Below are positions 38,509 to 47,652 of a stretch of DNA of 64,000 nucleotides, one piece after another. How positions within the stretch are numbered: position 1 is the first letter of the stretch; every line of letters starts with the position of its first letter. The notes under the pieces are model-generated. The model was not told where the DNA came from. It searched no databases and saw only the letters and a program-made list of their open reading frames with translations. The DNA is from Gayadomonas joobiniege G7 (GTDB lineage Bacteria; Pseudomonadota; Gammaproteobacteria; Enterobacterales; Alteromonadaceae). The translations under genes and the position numbers were made by a program. The DNA lies in the NCBI RefSeq assembly GCF_000300815.1, contig NZ_AMRX01000006.1:310001-374000 (forward strand), in the 5' to 3' direction.

Positions 38509-39129
38509 GTGCAAGATGAAGTAAAGTTTTCAATAGACGAAGAACAGCGCGACTGTTACCAAGAAATCAGCAATGTGGCCATGGGCCAAGCAGCTGATTT
38601 GTTAGCACGTTTACTTAAAGTAAAAGTGATTTTACCTATCCCGCAGGTTAACCTGATTGAAGTTAATGAGTTGCGGATGGCGCTGACCGGAGTGCACAAA
38701 GATGATAGTGTCTCAGGCGTCTGTCAGGGGTTTATTGGTGATGGTATCGCCGGTGAAGCTTTACTGATTTTTAATGATACCAGCTTTAGCGATATCAGTC
38801 GCTTACTCAATTACCAAGAAGCAGAAGTGCATTCGCACGAACTTGAATTTTTAATGGATATTGCCAATATCTTGGTGGGGGCATTTTTGCATGGGTTCGG
38901 TGAACAACTGGACGTCGGATTTATGCAAGGCCACCCAAGTGTGCTTGGTCAGCATGTCAATCTTTCCGAACTGATTCAACCTAATCATTATCGCTGGTCT
39001 AAAACCTTGGCGGTTGAAATCAGCTACCAAATCGACGGCTATAATATTAATTGTGATTTATTATTATTGTTTACTGAAGATTCAATTCCCGTATTAAATA
39101 ATAAGATAAATTATTTGTTAGAGGATTAG
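38509..39129 (+). CDS. CheC-like phosphatase family protein
   Basis: 206 residues in the CheC/CheX/FliY superfamily. Two helical active-site motifs are present: EISNVAMGQAADLL (Glu19, Asn22) and DIANILVGAFLHG (Asp117, Asn120). In the second, Asp replaces the usual Glu. CheC proteins dephosphorylate CheY-P, so the adjacent receiver is the obvious substrate. The start is a GTG; no in-frame ATG precedes the first motif. A 7-base gap separates it from the GGDEF gene. Confidence 0.8.
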   Translation: MQDEVKFSIDEEQRDCYQEISNVAMGQAADLLARLLKVKVILPIPQVNLIEVNELRMALTGVHKDDSVSGVCQGFIGDGIAGEALLIFNDTSFSDISRLLNYQEAEVHSHELEFLMDIANILVGAFLHGFGEQLDVGFMQGHPSVLGQHVNLSELIQPNHYRWSKTLAVEISYQIDGYNINCDLLLLFTEDSIPVLNNKINYLLED

Positions 39130-39136
39130 TTCACCT

Positions 39137-40084
39137 ATGTCCGATCAGTTTAAACAAGTACATTCGTTAATGACATTATTACAAAATGTCGATGTCGGTT
39201 TAGTTGTGTTGGACAGGGAATACAATATTCAGCTTTGGAATAACTTTATGGAAAGCCACAGTGGGCTGCATCCGGCTGATGTTAAAGATAAATGTCTGTT
39301 TGACGTTTTTGACGAAATCCCCAAAAGCTGGTTTAAACAAAAAGCAGAAAGCGTATTTACGTTAAATACACGAGCATTTACCACTTGGGAGCAACGTCCC
39401 TATTTATTTAAATTTAAAAATTACCGTCCTATAACGGGCACAGCTGAGTTTATGTATCAAAACTCAACTCTAATCCCGTTAAAATCAAGCGCCGGCGAAG
39501 TCGATTGTGTTGGGCTTATTATATATGATGTCACAGATGTTGCAGTTCATCGGCAAGCATTAAAGGCTGTCAACAATCAGCTGACCATTTTATCAAGGAT
39601 TGATAAAATGACCGGGCTATTCAATCGTGGTTATTGGCAAGAGCGTTTTTATCTGGAATTTAAACGCTTGCAGCGACAGCCAGATGCCTGCTCTCTTATT
39701 TTGTTTGATATAGACCACTTTAAAAAGATCAATGATAGTTATGGCCATAGTGCTGGTGATTTAGTCATTAAAAATACAGCGGATTGTATTCGTGATTGTA
39801 TCCGCGAAACTGATATCGCTGGGCGATTTGGCGGTGAAGAATTTTCTTTGTTGTTATTTAATGCAGATAAACAGCAAGCAAAGATATTAGCGGAACGTCT
39901 GTTAGATGTTATCCGCCAGCAAGTCATTCGTTACCAAGGTGAGCAAATTAAATATACAGTGAGTATCGGAATTGCTGAATATTCACAACACTATACCAGT
40001 GCAGAAATTTGGTTAGAACTGGCTGATAAAGCACTTTACCAGTCTAAACACCAGGGCCGCGACTGCATTAACTTGGCTGATTAA
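39137..40084 (+). CDS. PAS-GGDEF diguanylate cyclase
   Basis: 315 residues. An N-terminal PAS domain (about 5-135: LVVLDREYNIQLWNNFM through VGLIIYDVTDV) is joined by a short coiled helix to a GGDEF domain. That domain has LFDIDHFKKINDSYGHSAGD, the active site GGEEF and an intact I-site RETD five residues before it. It should make c-di-GMP and be product-inhibited. No TM segments, so cytoplasmic. It is third in the receiver/CheC cassette, suggesting that signal passes from receiver state to c-di-GMP. Confidence 0.92.
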   Translation: MSDQFKQVHSLMTLLQNVDVGLVVLDREYNIQLWNNFMESHSGLHPADVKDKCLFDVFDEIPKSWFKQKAESVFTLNTRAFTTWEQRPYLFKFKNYRPITGTAEFMYQNSTLIPLKSSAGEVDCVGLIIYDVTDVAVHRQALKAVNNQLTILSRIDKMTGLFNRGYWQERFYLEFKRLQRQPDACSLILFDIDHFKKINDSYGHSAGDLVIKNTADCIRDCIRETDIAGRFGGEEFSLLLFNADKQQAKILAERLLDVIRQQVIRYQGEQIKYTVSIGIAEYSQHYTSAEIWLELADKALYQSKHQGRDCINLAD

Positions 40085-40324
40085 CAAGCTATTTTTTATA
40101 CACTCTTGTTTAAATAGATAAAAATTCGATTTTAAATCTTGAACTAAAGATTATTTGCACCTATCTAAGGGATGATTTGGTGCGCGGATTTTACACACCT
40201 GTCAATAAAATCAAGCACGTCGGATCAAAGCGTTCTATAGTTATGCCCAATAACATAAAAGAATGCAGCCAAAAATGCACTTTAGTCTTTTTTATATTTA
40301 ATAAACTAAATGGAGCAATCATCC

Positions 40325-41248
40325 GTGATACAAATAAAAAATCTAACAAAACGGTTTGGTGACTTTATAGCTGTTGATCAGCTCAACTTAACGATAAACG
40401 CTGGTGATATTGTTGGTTTTTTAGGGCCTAATGGCGCTGGCAAATCAACCACCATGAAGATGATCACAGGTTTTATGTCCCCATCAAGTGGAAACATAGT
40501 GATTAATGATAAAGATATTCAGGCTGATGACATTTCAGCTAAAAAAGTAATTGGATATTTACCAGAAGGCGCCCCAGCATATGCCGATATGACAGTGATA
40601 GAGTTTTTAAACTTTATTGCAGAAGCACGTGGATTAAAAGGAAAACAGAAAAAGACAGCATTAGCACGTGTTTGCCAGCAGGTTGAACTTGATAAAATGC
40701 TAAATAAAACAATAGAGACGCTATCTAAAGGTTATAAACGCCGAGTTGGTTTAGCACAAGCTTTAATTCATGACCCTCAGATTTTGATTTTGGATGAACC
40801 CACCGATGGACTAGACCCTAATCAAAAACATCAAGTTCGTAACCTGATAAAAAATCTCGCTAAAGAAAAAATTGTCATCATTTCGACTCATATTTTAGAA
40901 GAAGTTGAAGCCGTTTGTAATCGAGCAGTCATTATTGCTAAAGGTAAAAAGGTTTTTGATGATAATACTCAAGCTTTGCGTAGCCTTGCTCAGCAAAACC
41001 AAACAGTGAAGATAGAGTTTGAAGCAGGTTTGCCTGATATTTCGCAACTTAAATTGGCACCTGGAGTAAAAACAGTGAATACATTAGACAATAATACAGT
41101 CGAAGTAACCTCAGATGCCAATTATAACGGCTTGTTCTCACAAATTTTAGATTTAGTTCATCTACAAGGTTGGCAGGTGAATGCAATGTATTTAGATTCA
41201 GAACCGCTTGACAAGGTCTTCCGACAATTAACAGAGGAGGCCGCATAA
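40325..41248 (+). CDS. ABC transporter ATP-binding protein (GldA-like)
   Basis: ATPase of a four-gene transporter. Walker A is GPNGAGKSTTM, the signature LSKGYKRRVGLAQAL, Walker B ILILDEPTDGLDP, and the H-loop STHILEE; a C-terminal domain of about 90 residues follows. I choose the GTG start (MIQIKNLTKRFGD, 307 residues) because GGAG lies 9 bases upstream; an ATG five codons earlier lacks a site. It shares one base with the permease start. Closest in form to GldA/CcmA-type exporters; cargo unknown. Confidence 0.88.
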   Translation: MIQIKNLTKRFGDFIAVDQLNLTINAGDIVGFLGPNGAGKSTTMKMITGFMSPSSGNIVINDKDIQADDISAKKVIGYLPEGAPAYADMTVIEFLNFIAEARGLKGKQKKTALARVCQQVELDKMLNKTIETLSKGYKRRVGLAQALIHDPQILILDEPTDGLDPNQKHQVRNLIKNLAKEKIVIISTHILEEVEAVCNRAVIIAKGKKVFDDNTQALRSLAQQNQTVKIEFEAGLPDISQLKLAPGVKTVNTLDNNTVEVTSDANYNGLFSQILDLVHLQGWQVNAMYLDSEPLDKVFRQLTEEAA

Positions 41249-41976
41249 TGTTTTTTGCAATTTTTAAACGTGAATTTGTTAGCTTTTTTGCAACGCCAGT
41301 CGCTTATGTTTTTATGCTTATATTTTTATCATTGGCGGCTGTATTTACCTTTTATTTAGGTAACTTTTATGAGCGCGGACAAGCAGACCTAGGTCCGTTT
41401 TTTAACTATTTGCCTTGGTTATATCTATTTTTAGCGCCTGCTTTGGCAATGAAATCTTGGGCGGAAGAAATAAAATCTGGCTCAATCGAACTTTTAATGA
41501 CGTTACCTGTAAAAGTTTGGCAAGCTGTACTGGCTAAGTTTTTTGCCATTTGGTTGGTCTTAGGGCTTGCTTTGGCATTGACCTTTCCTTTGTGGCTAAC
41601 CGCTGGTTATTTAGGAGAGCCTGATCACCCAGCGATTTTAACCTCGTATCTAGCAAGTTGGTTATTAGCGGGTGCGTATGTTGCTATTAGTTGCTGCATG
41701 TCTGCTTGTACACAAAACCAAGTTATCGCTTTTATTTTATCTGTGGTGGTTTGTTTTATTTATTTATTAATTGGCAGCTCTATTTTTACCCAAGGTTTAC
41801 AAACATTACTCCCATCTGTGGTGTTAGACACGCTTTCGTCAATGGGTTTTTTAAACCATTTTGAAGCTTTATCTAAAGGTGTAGTGGCGGCCTCTGATGT
41901 GACTTATTTTATATTAGTGAGCACTTTATGGTTACTCATTGCGGGTGCTGTTTTAAATAATAAAAAATCTGCTTAA
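41248..41976 (+). CDS. ABC transporter permease (GldF-like)
   Basis: 242 residues with about six hydrophobic segments, ABC-2 type. It begins with FAIFKREFVSFFATPVAYVF, the typical opening of GldF-type permeases, and contains KSWAEEIKSGSIELLMTLPV, the conserved cytoplasmic coupling segment. It partners with the preceding ATPase (ATAATG overlap) and is followed after 12 bases by the GldG-like protein. Confidence 0.87.
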   Translation: MFFAIFKREFVSFFATPVAYVFMLIFLSLAAVFTFYLGNFYERGQADLGPFFNYLPWLYLFLAPALAMKSWAEEIKSGSIELLMTLPVKVWQAVLAKFFAIWLVLGLALALTFPLWLTAGYLGEPDHPAILTSYLASWLLAGAYVAISCCMSACTQNQVIAFILSVVVCFIYLLIGSSIFTQGLQTLLPSVVLDTLSSMGFLNHFEALSKGVVAASDVTYFILVSTLWLLIAGAVLNNKKSA

Positions 41977-41988
41977 ACAGGGTGTAAG

Positions 41989-43818
41989 ATGAAAAAAATA
42001 CAGTTTATCGTGTTAATTGCTGCGCTCTTCATTTTATTTTTTGGTGCAGCCTATTTTAATGATCAATATTTAACCGAGTACCGTGCTGATTTAACCGAAG
42101 GTCAGGTTTATAGTTTATCAGATGGCTCAAAAAAGATTCTGAAAAAGATAGATGAACCCATCCACTTATACTTTTATTTTTCGGATAAAACATCGGCCGG
42201 TTTAACACAGTTACGCAGTTATGCTGACCGGGTAGAGCATCTGTTAAAAACTTACCAACAAAACAGTGGCGGAAAAATAAAACTAAGTATCATTGATCCT
42301 GAACCGTTTTCCGAAGCGGAAGATCAAGCAGCCAGTTTTAATTTGTCCGCTGCGCCCATTGGGCCACAAGGGGAAAGCATATATTTTGGGTTAGCTGCAC
42401 GTAATGCGGTTGGTGAGCAAGACAGTATCGCATTTTTTGATCCTAACCAAGAGGCTGGTCTTGAATACGACATCAGTCGTTTATTGTATCAGCTAATAAA
42501 TCCGGAAAAAGCAAAGATTACTCTGATTAGCGATTTAAATATCAGTGGTCAAAGTCAAGGGATGAACCCAATGATGGCTTACAATCGGCAACAGCCTTGG
42601 GCTTTTTATCAACAACTGAGACAAAATTACCAGGTGGAGTTGTTGTCGGGTGAAGCTGAAAGCCTGCCAGAAGAAACCGACCTTTTGATTTTGATTCAAG
42701 CAAATCAATTATCAGATGAATTAGCCTATCAAATCGATCAATACGTGATGGCTGGTGGACATAGCATTATTTTTGTCGATCCAAATAGTGAATCTGATTT
42801 TAGCAGCGCTTATGTTGATGGTTCGGCGACCGCAGATTTATTGGCAGGATGGGGCTTAAAAGTTGATTTAGAGCATGTCGTGTTAGATATGCAAAATGCG
42901 CTAGAGATCAGCAGTGGCAATGGCGGTTCAGTGCGCCACCCTGGTTATTTGGGATTAACTTCGGACAATATTTCAAATGACTCCTTGATGACAGAGCAAT
43001 TAGAAACGCTAAACGGTGCTTCTTTTGGCGCTATTTTAAAGGATGAGAATCAAAGCTACCAGCTTAAACCTTTGTTAACCAGCTCGAACAAAGCCATCCT
43101 ATTAGAAAAATCTCGCTATTTTAGCCAGTCCGATCCCGCCGCGCTGCCGGTCGCTGACGGTGAGCAAAAAGCGCATATATTGGCGGCATTGGTGCAGGGA
43201 ACACTGGACTCAGCCTATACGGACACAGTATCGGATGAACAAAAAGAAACCTTTATTGGCTCGCAACAAGAAGCTAATTTAGTTCTAGTTATGGACACTG
43301 ATTTATTGAGTGACAGGTTTTGGGTTCGAAAAAATCAGCTCTTTAATCAAACCATTCTTACGCCGTTTGCTGACAATGGGAGCTTTGTGGCCAACCTCAG
43401 TGAGTTTATGAGTGGAGATCCAGCACTGATTTCAATTCGAGCGCGCGGGCGTTTTTCAAGGCCGTTCGAAAAAGTAAAAGATTTGCAATTGGCAGCTGAA
43501 GCAAAATTCCGATCCCGCGAGGCGGCACTTCAGCAAGAGTTGCAAAAAACAGAACAAAAACTGACTGAATTGCAACAATCAGAAAGTGATGGGGCACTGT
43601 TATTATCGGCTGAGCAAGAGCAAGCAATTAATGACTTTATTCAACAGCGTAATGAAATACGGCAGCAGTTACGGCAAGTTCGCCATCAGTTGAATAAGGA
43701 TATTGAATCATTAGGATCTTGGTTAAAACTACTGAATGTCGTGGTGGCACCGCTTGTTTTAACGCTTTTATTGTTTGTTTTACGTCTGATATTCAAACGA
43801 CGTAAGTTAGCAGCCTAA
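41989..43818 (+). CDS. GldG-like ABC transporter auxiliary protein
   Basis: 609 residues. An N-terminal TM helix (about 4-22) is followed by YRADLTEGQVYSLSDGSKKIL, the opening of the GldG/ABC_transp_aux family. A large non-cytoplasmic domain, a coiled coil (about 490-570, Gln/Glu rich) and a second TM helix near 580-600 ending in basic residues complete it. In Bacteroidetes GldG works with GldA and GldF; here the same trio occurs in a gammaproteobacterium. Function unknown, probably envelope-related. Confidence 0.82.
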   Translation: MKKIQFIVLIAALFILFFGAAYFNDQYLTEYRADLTEGQVYSLSDGSKKILKKIDEPIHLYFYFSDKTSAGLTQLRSYADRVEHLLKTYQQNSGGKIKLSIIDPEPFSEAEDQAASFNLSAAPIGPQGESIYFGLAARNAVGEQDSIAFFDPNQEAGLEYDISRLLYQLINPEKAKITLISDLNISGQSQGMNPMMAYNRQQPWAFYQQLRQNYQVELLSGEAESLPEETDLLILIQANQLSDELAYQIDQYVMAGGHSIIFVDPNSESDFSSAYVDGSATADLLAGWGLKVDLEHVVLDMQNALEISSGNGGSVRHPGYLGLTSDNISNDSLMTEQLETLNGASFGAILKDENQSYQLKPLLTSSNKAILLEKSRYFSQSDPAALPVADGEQKAHILAALVQGTLDSAYTDTVSDEQKETFIGSQQEANLVLVMDTDLLSDRFWVRKNQLFNQTILTPFADNGSFVANLSEFMSGDPALISIRARGRFSRPFEKVKDLQLAAEAKFRSREAALQQELQKTEQKLTELQQSESDGALLLSAEQEQAINDFIQQRNEIRQQLRQVRHQLNKDIESLGSWLKLLNVVVAPLVLTLLLFVLRLIFKRRKLAA

Positions 43819-43829
43819 GGGGACGGACA

Positions 43830-44777
43830 ATGCAGAAGAGTATTTTAATTTTATTCATTGCAGTGGCTGTATTGGTCGCTGTATTTTTTAATGATCAACA
43901 ACCGGAACAAACGACTCAGCAACAAGACTGGCACCCAGTGACGACAGCGAATCGTGCGAGTTTACAATCTATCGAAATTGTAAAAAATGGTGAAACTGTG
44001 ATCCACGCCGAACTTCAAGACGGGCAATGGATAATGCGCAATGCGGCTAATTTTCCTATTGATATGTCCAAACTCAGTGCTTGGTATCAAAGTTTAATAG
44101 ACAGTGAAGTGATCGAAAATAAAACCGCTAAAAGTGAAAATTACGCGAAATTAGGGTTAGCTGAGAGCGCAACAAAGATCAAATTAAACTTTAAACAAGA
44201 TAAAAGCGAAACCTTATATCTAGGTCGACAAACTTCTGCTGGTTTATACGTGCGTCGTGACGGTGAGCCTCAAAGCTGGCTGATTGATACCGCTATAGGT
44301 CGGCCGAATGATGCAAATGATTGGTTAGAGACTCAGTTGATTAAAGATATGGATATATTCACCACATTGACGGTGAAACAAGCTGAACAAAGTTGGCAAG
44401 CGGTTAAACAAGAAGGTGAGTGGTTGTTAGCCGACTTTGATCAAAACAATGAAAGTTATGCAAGTACACCAACCTTGGCTAGTTACGCACGCTCGCTCAA
44501 GAACTTGAGTTTTGAGCAAGTTGCACCGTATCAAAAAACATTATTTGATGAAGCAGCATTTGAGATCAGTTTAACTAAGCCTGAATCCAACAGCACAGTT
44601 TTAAGCTTTGTTCAGCAAGAAAATGATTGGTGGCTACATATTAGTACCGAGGCGTATAACCATTGGCAGTTCAAAATTTCAGATTGGTCTGCCGAACAAT
44701 TGAATAAAACACGCGTTGATTTTATTGAAGATGACGCTGAAAGCACCGACAGTGAAGGTGGGGAAAGTGTCGACTAA
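43830..44777 (+). CDS. DUF4340 domain protein of the Gld-like transporter
   Basis: 315 residues. An N-terminal TM anchor (about 3-20), then a mainly beta soluble domain with DUF4340 features: repeated SIEIVKNGETVIHAELQDGQW, KLNFKQDKSETLYLGRQTSAGLYVRR and WLETQLIKD. The tail is acidic. It lies 11 bases after the GldG-like gene and closes the operon, with a terminator about 40 bases later. DUF4340 genes often accompany GldG-like genes, which supports one complex; its role is not known. Confidence 0.8.
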   Translation: MQKSILILFIAVAVLVAVFFNDQQPEQTTQQQDWHPVTTANRASLQSIEIVKNGETVIHAELQDGQWIMRNAANFPIDMSKLSAWYQSLIDSEVIENKTAKSENYAKLGLAESATKIKLNFKQDKSETLYLGRQTSAGLYVRRDGEPQSWLIDTAIGRPNDANDWLETQLIKDMDIFTTLTVKQAEQSWQAVKQEGEWLLADFDQNNESYASTPTLASYARSLKNLSFEQVAPYQKTLFDEAAFEISLTKPESNSTVLSFVQQENDWWLHISTEAYNHWQFKISDWSAEQLNKTRVDFIEDDAESTDSEGGESVD

Positions 44778-44815
44778 CCTGTCATAGTCCAGTTGCGACT
44801 AAACGCTAACGGGGC

Positions 44816-44847
44816 ATAAAAAAGGGGTGAAAAATCACCCCTTTTTT
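44816..44847. terminator. Bidirectional terminator between transporter operon and pykA
   Basis: AAAAAAGGGGTGA, loop AAAA, TCACCCCTTTTTT: a 13-bp perfect stem counting the A/T flanks, symmetrical, so it serves both the plus-strand transporter operon and minus-strand pykA. Confidence 0.9.
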
Positions 44848-44887
44848 GGTTTTAATAAACTTAAAGTTGCTCGGCCAACTAAGTAGA

Positions 44888-46324
44888 TTAGCTAACGCGA
44901 ACCAATTTCATGGTATTTGTTGCCCCAATGGTTTCCATTGCATCACCATGAGTTAAAATAACTAGATCACCTTTTTCTAAGTGTCCGGCGTCTTTTAACG
45001 TTGCAATCACGTCATTGCTCAAAGAGGCTGGATTAGATTTGGTTGAATCAAAAAAGAAAGGTAAAACACCACGGTAAAGCGCAGAAGTGGTTAAGGTTTT
45101 TTCATGGCGTGATAGTGCAATTATACGAATGCCAGAGCTAATGCGAGACATAAGTTTAGCTGTACTACCGGATTCAGTTAAACAAATTAGTGCTTTAACA
45201 TCGTCAGTATGGTTGGCCGCATACATTGCCGACAGCGCAGTGGTTTCTGAAATCGAGTTAAAATGCTCGCTTAAACGGTGTTTAGACGCTAATACACTTG
45301 GATGTTTTTCAGCACCCTGACAAACACTAGACATTGAAGTCACAGTTTCTAAAGGATATTTACCGGCAGCTGTTTCACCCGATAACATGACAGCATCGGT
45401 GCCATCTAATACAGCATTGGCCACGTCCATAACTTCTGCGCGTGTTGGCATCGGGTTTTCAATCATAGACTCCATCATCTGTGTTGCAGTAATAACGGCA
45501 CGGTTTAACTGACGCGAACGAGAAATTAACTTTTTCTGTTTGCTTACCAAAGCAGGATCGCCAATCTCAACACCTAAATCACCGCGGGCAACCATAACCA
45601 CGTCGCAATTAGTAATAATATCGTCAATGGCTTCGTCAGTGGCGACAGTTTCAGCTCGTTCTACTTTTGCAACGATTTGTGCATCTAAACCTGCTTCTTG
45701 AGCCAGTTGACGAGCGTAAACTAAGTCAGCACCGGATTGCGGGAAAGACACAGCTAAAAAGTCCACACCAATTTTAGCGGCAAGTTTAATATCTTCTTTG
45801 TCTTTAGCTGTGAGCGCAGGTGCAGATAAACCACCACCTAATTTATTAATGCCTTTTTTATCTGACAATTTGCCACCCACTTTGACTGTGGTGTGGATTT
45901 TGTTGCCTTCAACAGAACTGACTGTTAATTGAACTCGGCCATCATCTAATAATAAAATATCGCCTGCTTCAACATCGTTTACTAAGTTTTTGTAATCTAA
46001 ACCGACTGACTGCAAAGTTCCTTCGCCGCGACCTAAATCCGCATCTAACGTAAAAGTATCGCCGACGGTTAAAAAGATAGGGCCATCTTTAAAAGTTGAA
46101 ACTCGGATTTTTGGGCCTTGTAAATCACCTAACAAACCAACATAAACACCAAGCTCTTTGGCGATTTTACGAACGTTTTCTGCACGTTGTAAATGATCTT
46201 CTGGGTCGCCGTGAGAAAAGTTCATACGAACCACATTTGCACCTGCTTGAATAATCTTGCGCAGGTTATCGTCTCTGTCAGTGGCCGGACCTAAAGTTGT
46301 AACAATTTTCGTTCTTCTAAACAT
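44888..46324 (-). CDS. pykA: Pyruvate kinase II
   Basis: Converts phosphoenolpyruvate and ADP to pyruvate and ATP. 478 residues (E. coli PykA 480), more like PykA than Pyk[27 protein letters not shown], the catalytic-lysine segment [21 protein letters not shown] and [11 protein letters not shown] are present. It lies next to hexR and the Entner-Doudoroff cluster, as in many Alteromonadales and Shewanella. I see no good HexR box in its 97-base upstream gap. Confidence 0.96.
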   Translation of the reverse strand: MFRRTKIVTTLGPATDRDDNLRKIIQAGANVVRMNFSHGDPEDHLQRAENVRKIAKELGVYVGLLGDLQGPKIRVSTFKDGPIFLTVGDTFTLDADLGRGEGTLQSVGLDYKNLVNDVEAGDILLLDDGRVQLTVSSVEGNKIHTTVKVGGKLSDKKGINKLGGGLSAPALTAKDKEDIKLAAKIGVDFLAVSFPQSGADLVYARQLAQEAGLDAQIVAKVERAETVATDEAIDDIITNCDVVMVARGDLGVEIGDPALVSKQKKLISRSRQLNRAVITATQMMESMIENPMPTRAEVMDVANAVLDGTDAVMLSGETAAGKYPLETVTSMSSVCQGAEKHPSVLASKHRLSEHFNSISETTALSAMYAANHTDDVKALICLTESGSTAKLMSRISSGIRIIALSRHEKTLTTSALYRGVLPFFFDSTKSNPASLSNDVIATLKDAGHLEKGDLVILTHGDAMETIGATNTMKLVRVS

Positions 46325-46421
46325 TCGCTGGGCTCCAAATATGCGAGTTTTTATCTGTTTCTTTAATTATTTCTATTATTACCAGACTTACCATTTTTAC
46401 AGATGACAAATCCGTTAAAAT

Positions 46422-47279
46422 TTAATGTTCTCTCATGCCTTTACTAAAGCGGGATTCTTTTAATCCGTCTTTTACCCTTTTTAAGTTATCTCTAAACTCT
46501 GATCCGCGTCGCAGCGTGAATCCGGTGGCTAATACATCGATTAACACTAATTGGGCGATGCGAGAAGACATCGGCATATATAAATCAGTATCTTCACGTA
46601 CTTCTAATGATAACACGAGATCGCATTCTCTTGCCAAAGGACTTGTTGCATCGGTAATGCCAATCACAGTGGCTAAATTGCTTCTTGCTAAACGAGCGCT
46701 TTCGACATGGCTTTTAGTCCGGCCAGTATGCGATATAAAAACAATCACTTCACCTGCTTCACTATTTATACAGCTCATTCGCTGCATTAATACATCGTCA
46801 AAACAAATGACAGGCACGCTAAAACGAATAAACTTGTTTTGTGCATCACGAGCAACCGCTGATGAAGCCCCCAATCCAAAAAACGAAATCTTTTTTGCTT
46901 GGGTTAACATATCAACTGCCTGGTTGATTTGACTGGTATCTAGATGCTGACGAGCAGTCTCTAAAGCAGCCATGGTCGACTCAAATATCTTATGAGAGTA
47001 GGCTTCTGGACCATCTGCTTCTTCAACGTGGCGGTTCAGATACGGGGTACCACTGGCCAAACATTGTGCTAAATGCAGTTTAAAATCAGGAAACCCTTTA
47101 GTATCTAAGCGGCGACAAAAACGATTTACAGTTGGTTCGCTCACATTTGCTGCTTGAGCAAGGGTTGCAATACTACTGTGCATCGCATTTTGTGGGGCTG
47201 ATAAGATAACCTCAGCAACTTTGCGTTCTGATTTACTAAAAATATGCTGATTTTGCGCAATTCTTTCGAGAATATTCAT
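46422..47279 (-). CDS. hexR: Transcriptional regulator HexR (RpiR family)
   Basis: Repressor of central carbon genes that responds to 2-keto-3-deoxy-6-phosphogluconate. About 285 residues. N-terminal helix-turn-helix (LAQAANVSEPTVNRFCRRLDTKGFPDF) and C-terminal SIS sugar-phosphate domain (ISFFGLGASSAVARDAQNKF, VFISHTGRTKSHVESA). I choose ATG of MNILERIAQN, the normal HexR opening; a GTG four codons upstream is possible. It is divergent from zwf, with two HexR-like boxes between, so autoregulation is likely. Confidence 0.94.
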   Translation of the reverse strand: MNILERIAQNQHIFSKSERKVAEVILSAPQNAMHSSIATLAQAANVSEPTVNRFCRRLDTKGFPDFKLHLAQCLASGTPYLNRHVEEADGPEAYSHKIFESTMAALETARQHLDTSQINQAVDMLTQAKKISFFGLGASSAVARDAQNKFIRFSVPVICFDDVLMQRMSCINSEAGEVIVFISHTGRTKSHVESARLARSNLATVIGITDATSPLARECDLVLSLEVREDTDLYMPMSSRIAQLVLIDVLATGFTLRRGSEFRDNLKRVKDGLKESRFSKGMREH

Positions 47280-47331
47280 GACTGATGGCACGAGAGACGA
47301 TTAATGTCTTATATTATGCCCGATTTCAGTT

Positions 47332-47346
47332 CGTAATTTAACTACA
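47332..47346. promoter_or_regulatory. HexR-like operator 1
   Basis: CGTAATTTAACTACA compared with the HexR consensus TGTAATWWWATTACA: the two half sites are kept with two mismatches. It is closer to hexR and so could serve hexR autoregulation. Confidence 0.55.
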
Positions 47347-47370
47347 AAATAACCAATAATTATTTTTTTA

Positions 47371-47385
47371 TGTAATTCCACTACA
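47371..47385. promoter_or_regulatory. HexR-like operator 2
   Basis: TGTAATTCCACTACA has a perfect left half site (TGTAAT) and right half ACTACA against ATTACA. It lies 39 bases from the first box, between hexR and zwf. HexR binding upstream of zwf is established in Pseudomonas and Shewanella; here it is inferred from the motif. Confidence 0.65.
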
Positions 47386-47652
47386 TTTTTAAGTACAATA
47401 ATGCCGATTTTTAGGGTCATAGCAATTCAAATTTCAGCACAAAGGTGAGATGAACTAAAAGGTTTAAGTAATAAACATTTGAATCATAAGTATTATTTTA
47501 CTAAGTAAACCTAGGGTTGATAGATAAATCTTGCCGCAGATTCAGCGACTTGTGCAAGTTGTAAAGTCACACTAATTAGTGTTCAATACCAACAGAAATG
47601 CGTGAAAACCCTTTCACTATTTATATCATCTAAACAAAAATGGGGAGTATTC

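Larger units (their letters stand above)
47292..47652. other. hexR-zwf divergent intergenic region
   Basis: About 360 bases between two divergent genes. It contains the two HexR-like operators at 47332 and 47371 and the zwf leader. I could not place -35/-10 elements with confidence. A small CTTGTGCAAG palindrome sits near 47549. No gene is visible. Confidence 0.6.

Noticed and set aside
40177-40362. 61-codon frame before the ABC transporter
   Set aside because: It overlaps the transporter start in another frame and has no ribosome site. The 225-base gap contains only a GCACC/GGTGC inverted repeat without T-run.
46385-46415. HexR box upstream of pykA
   Set aside because: Only a TGTAA half site is seen (TGTAAAAATGGTAAG on the minus strand); the other half does not match.
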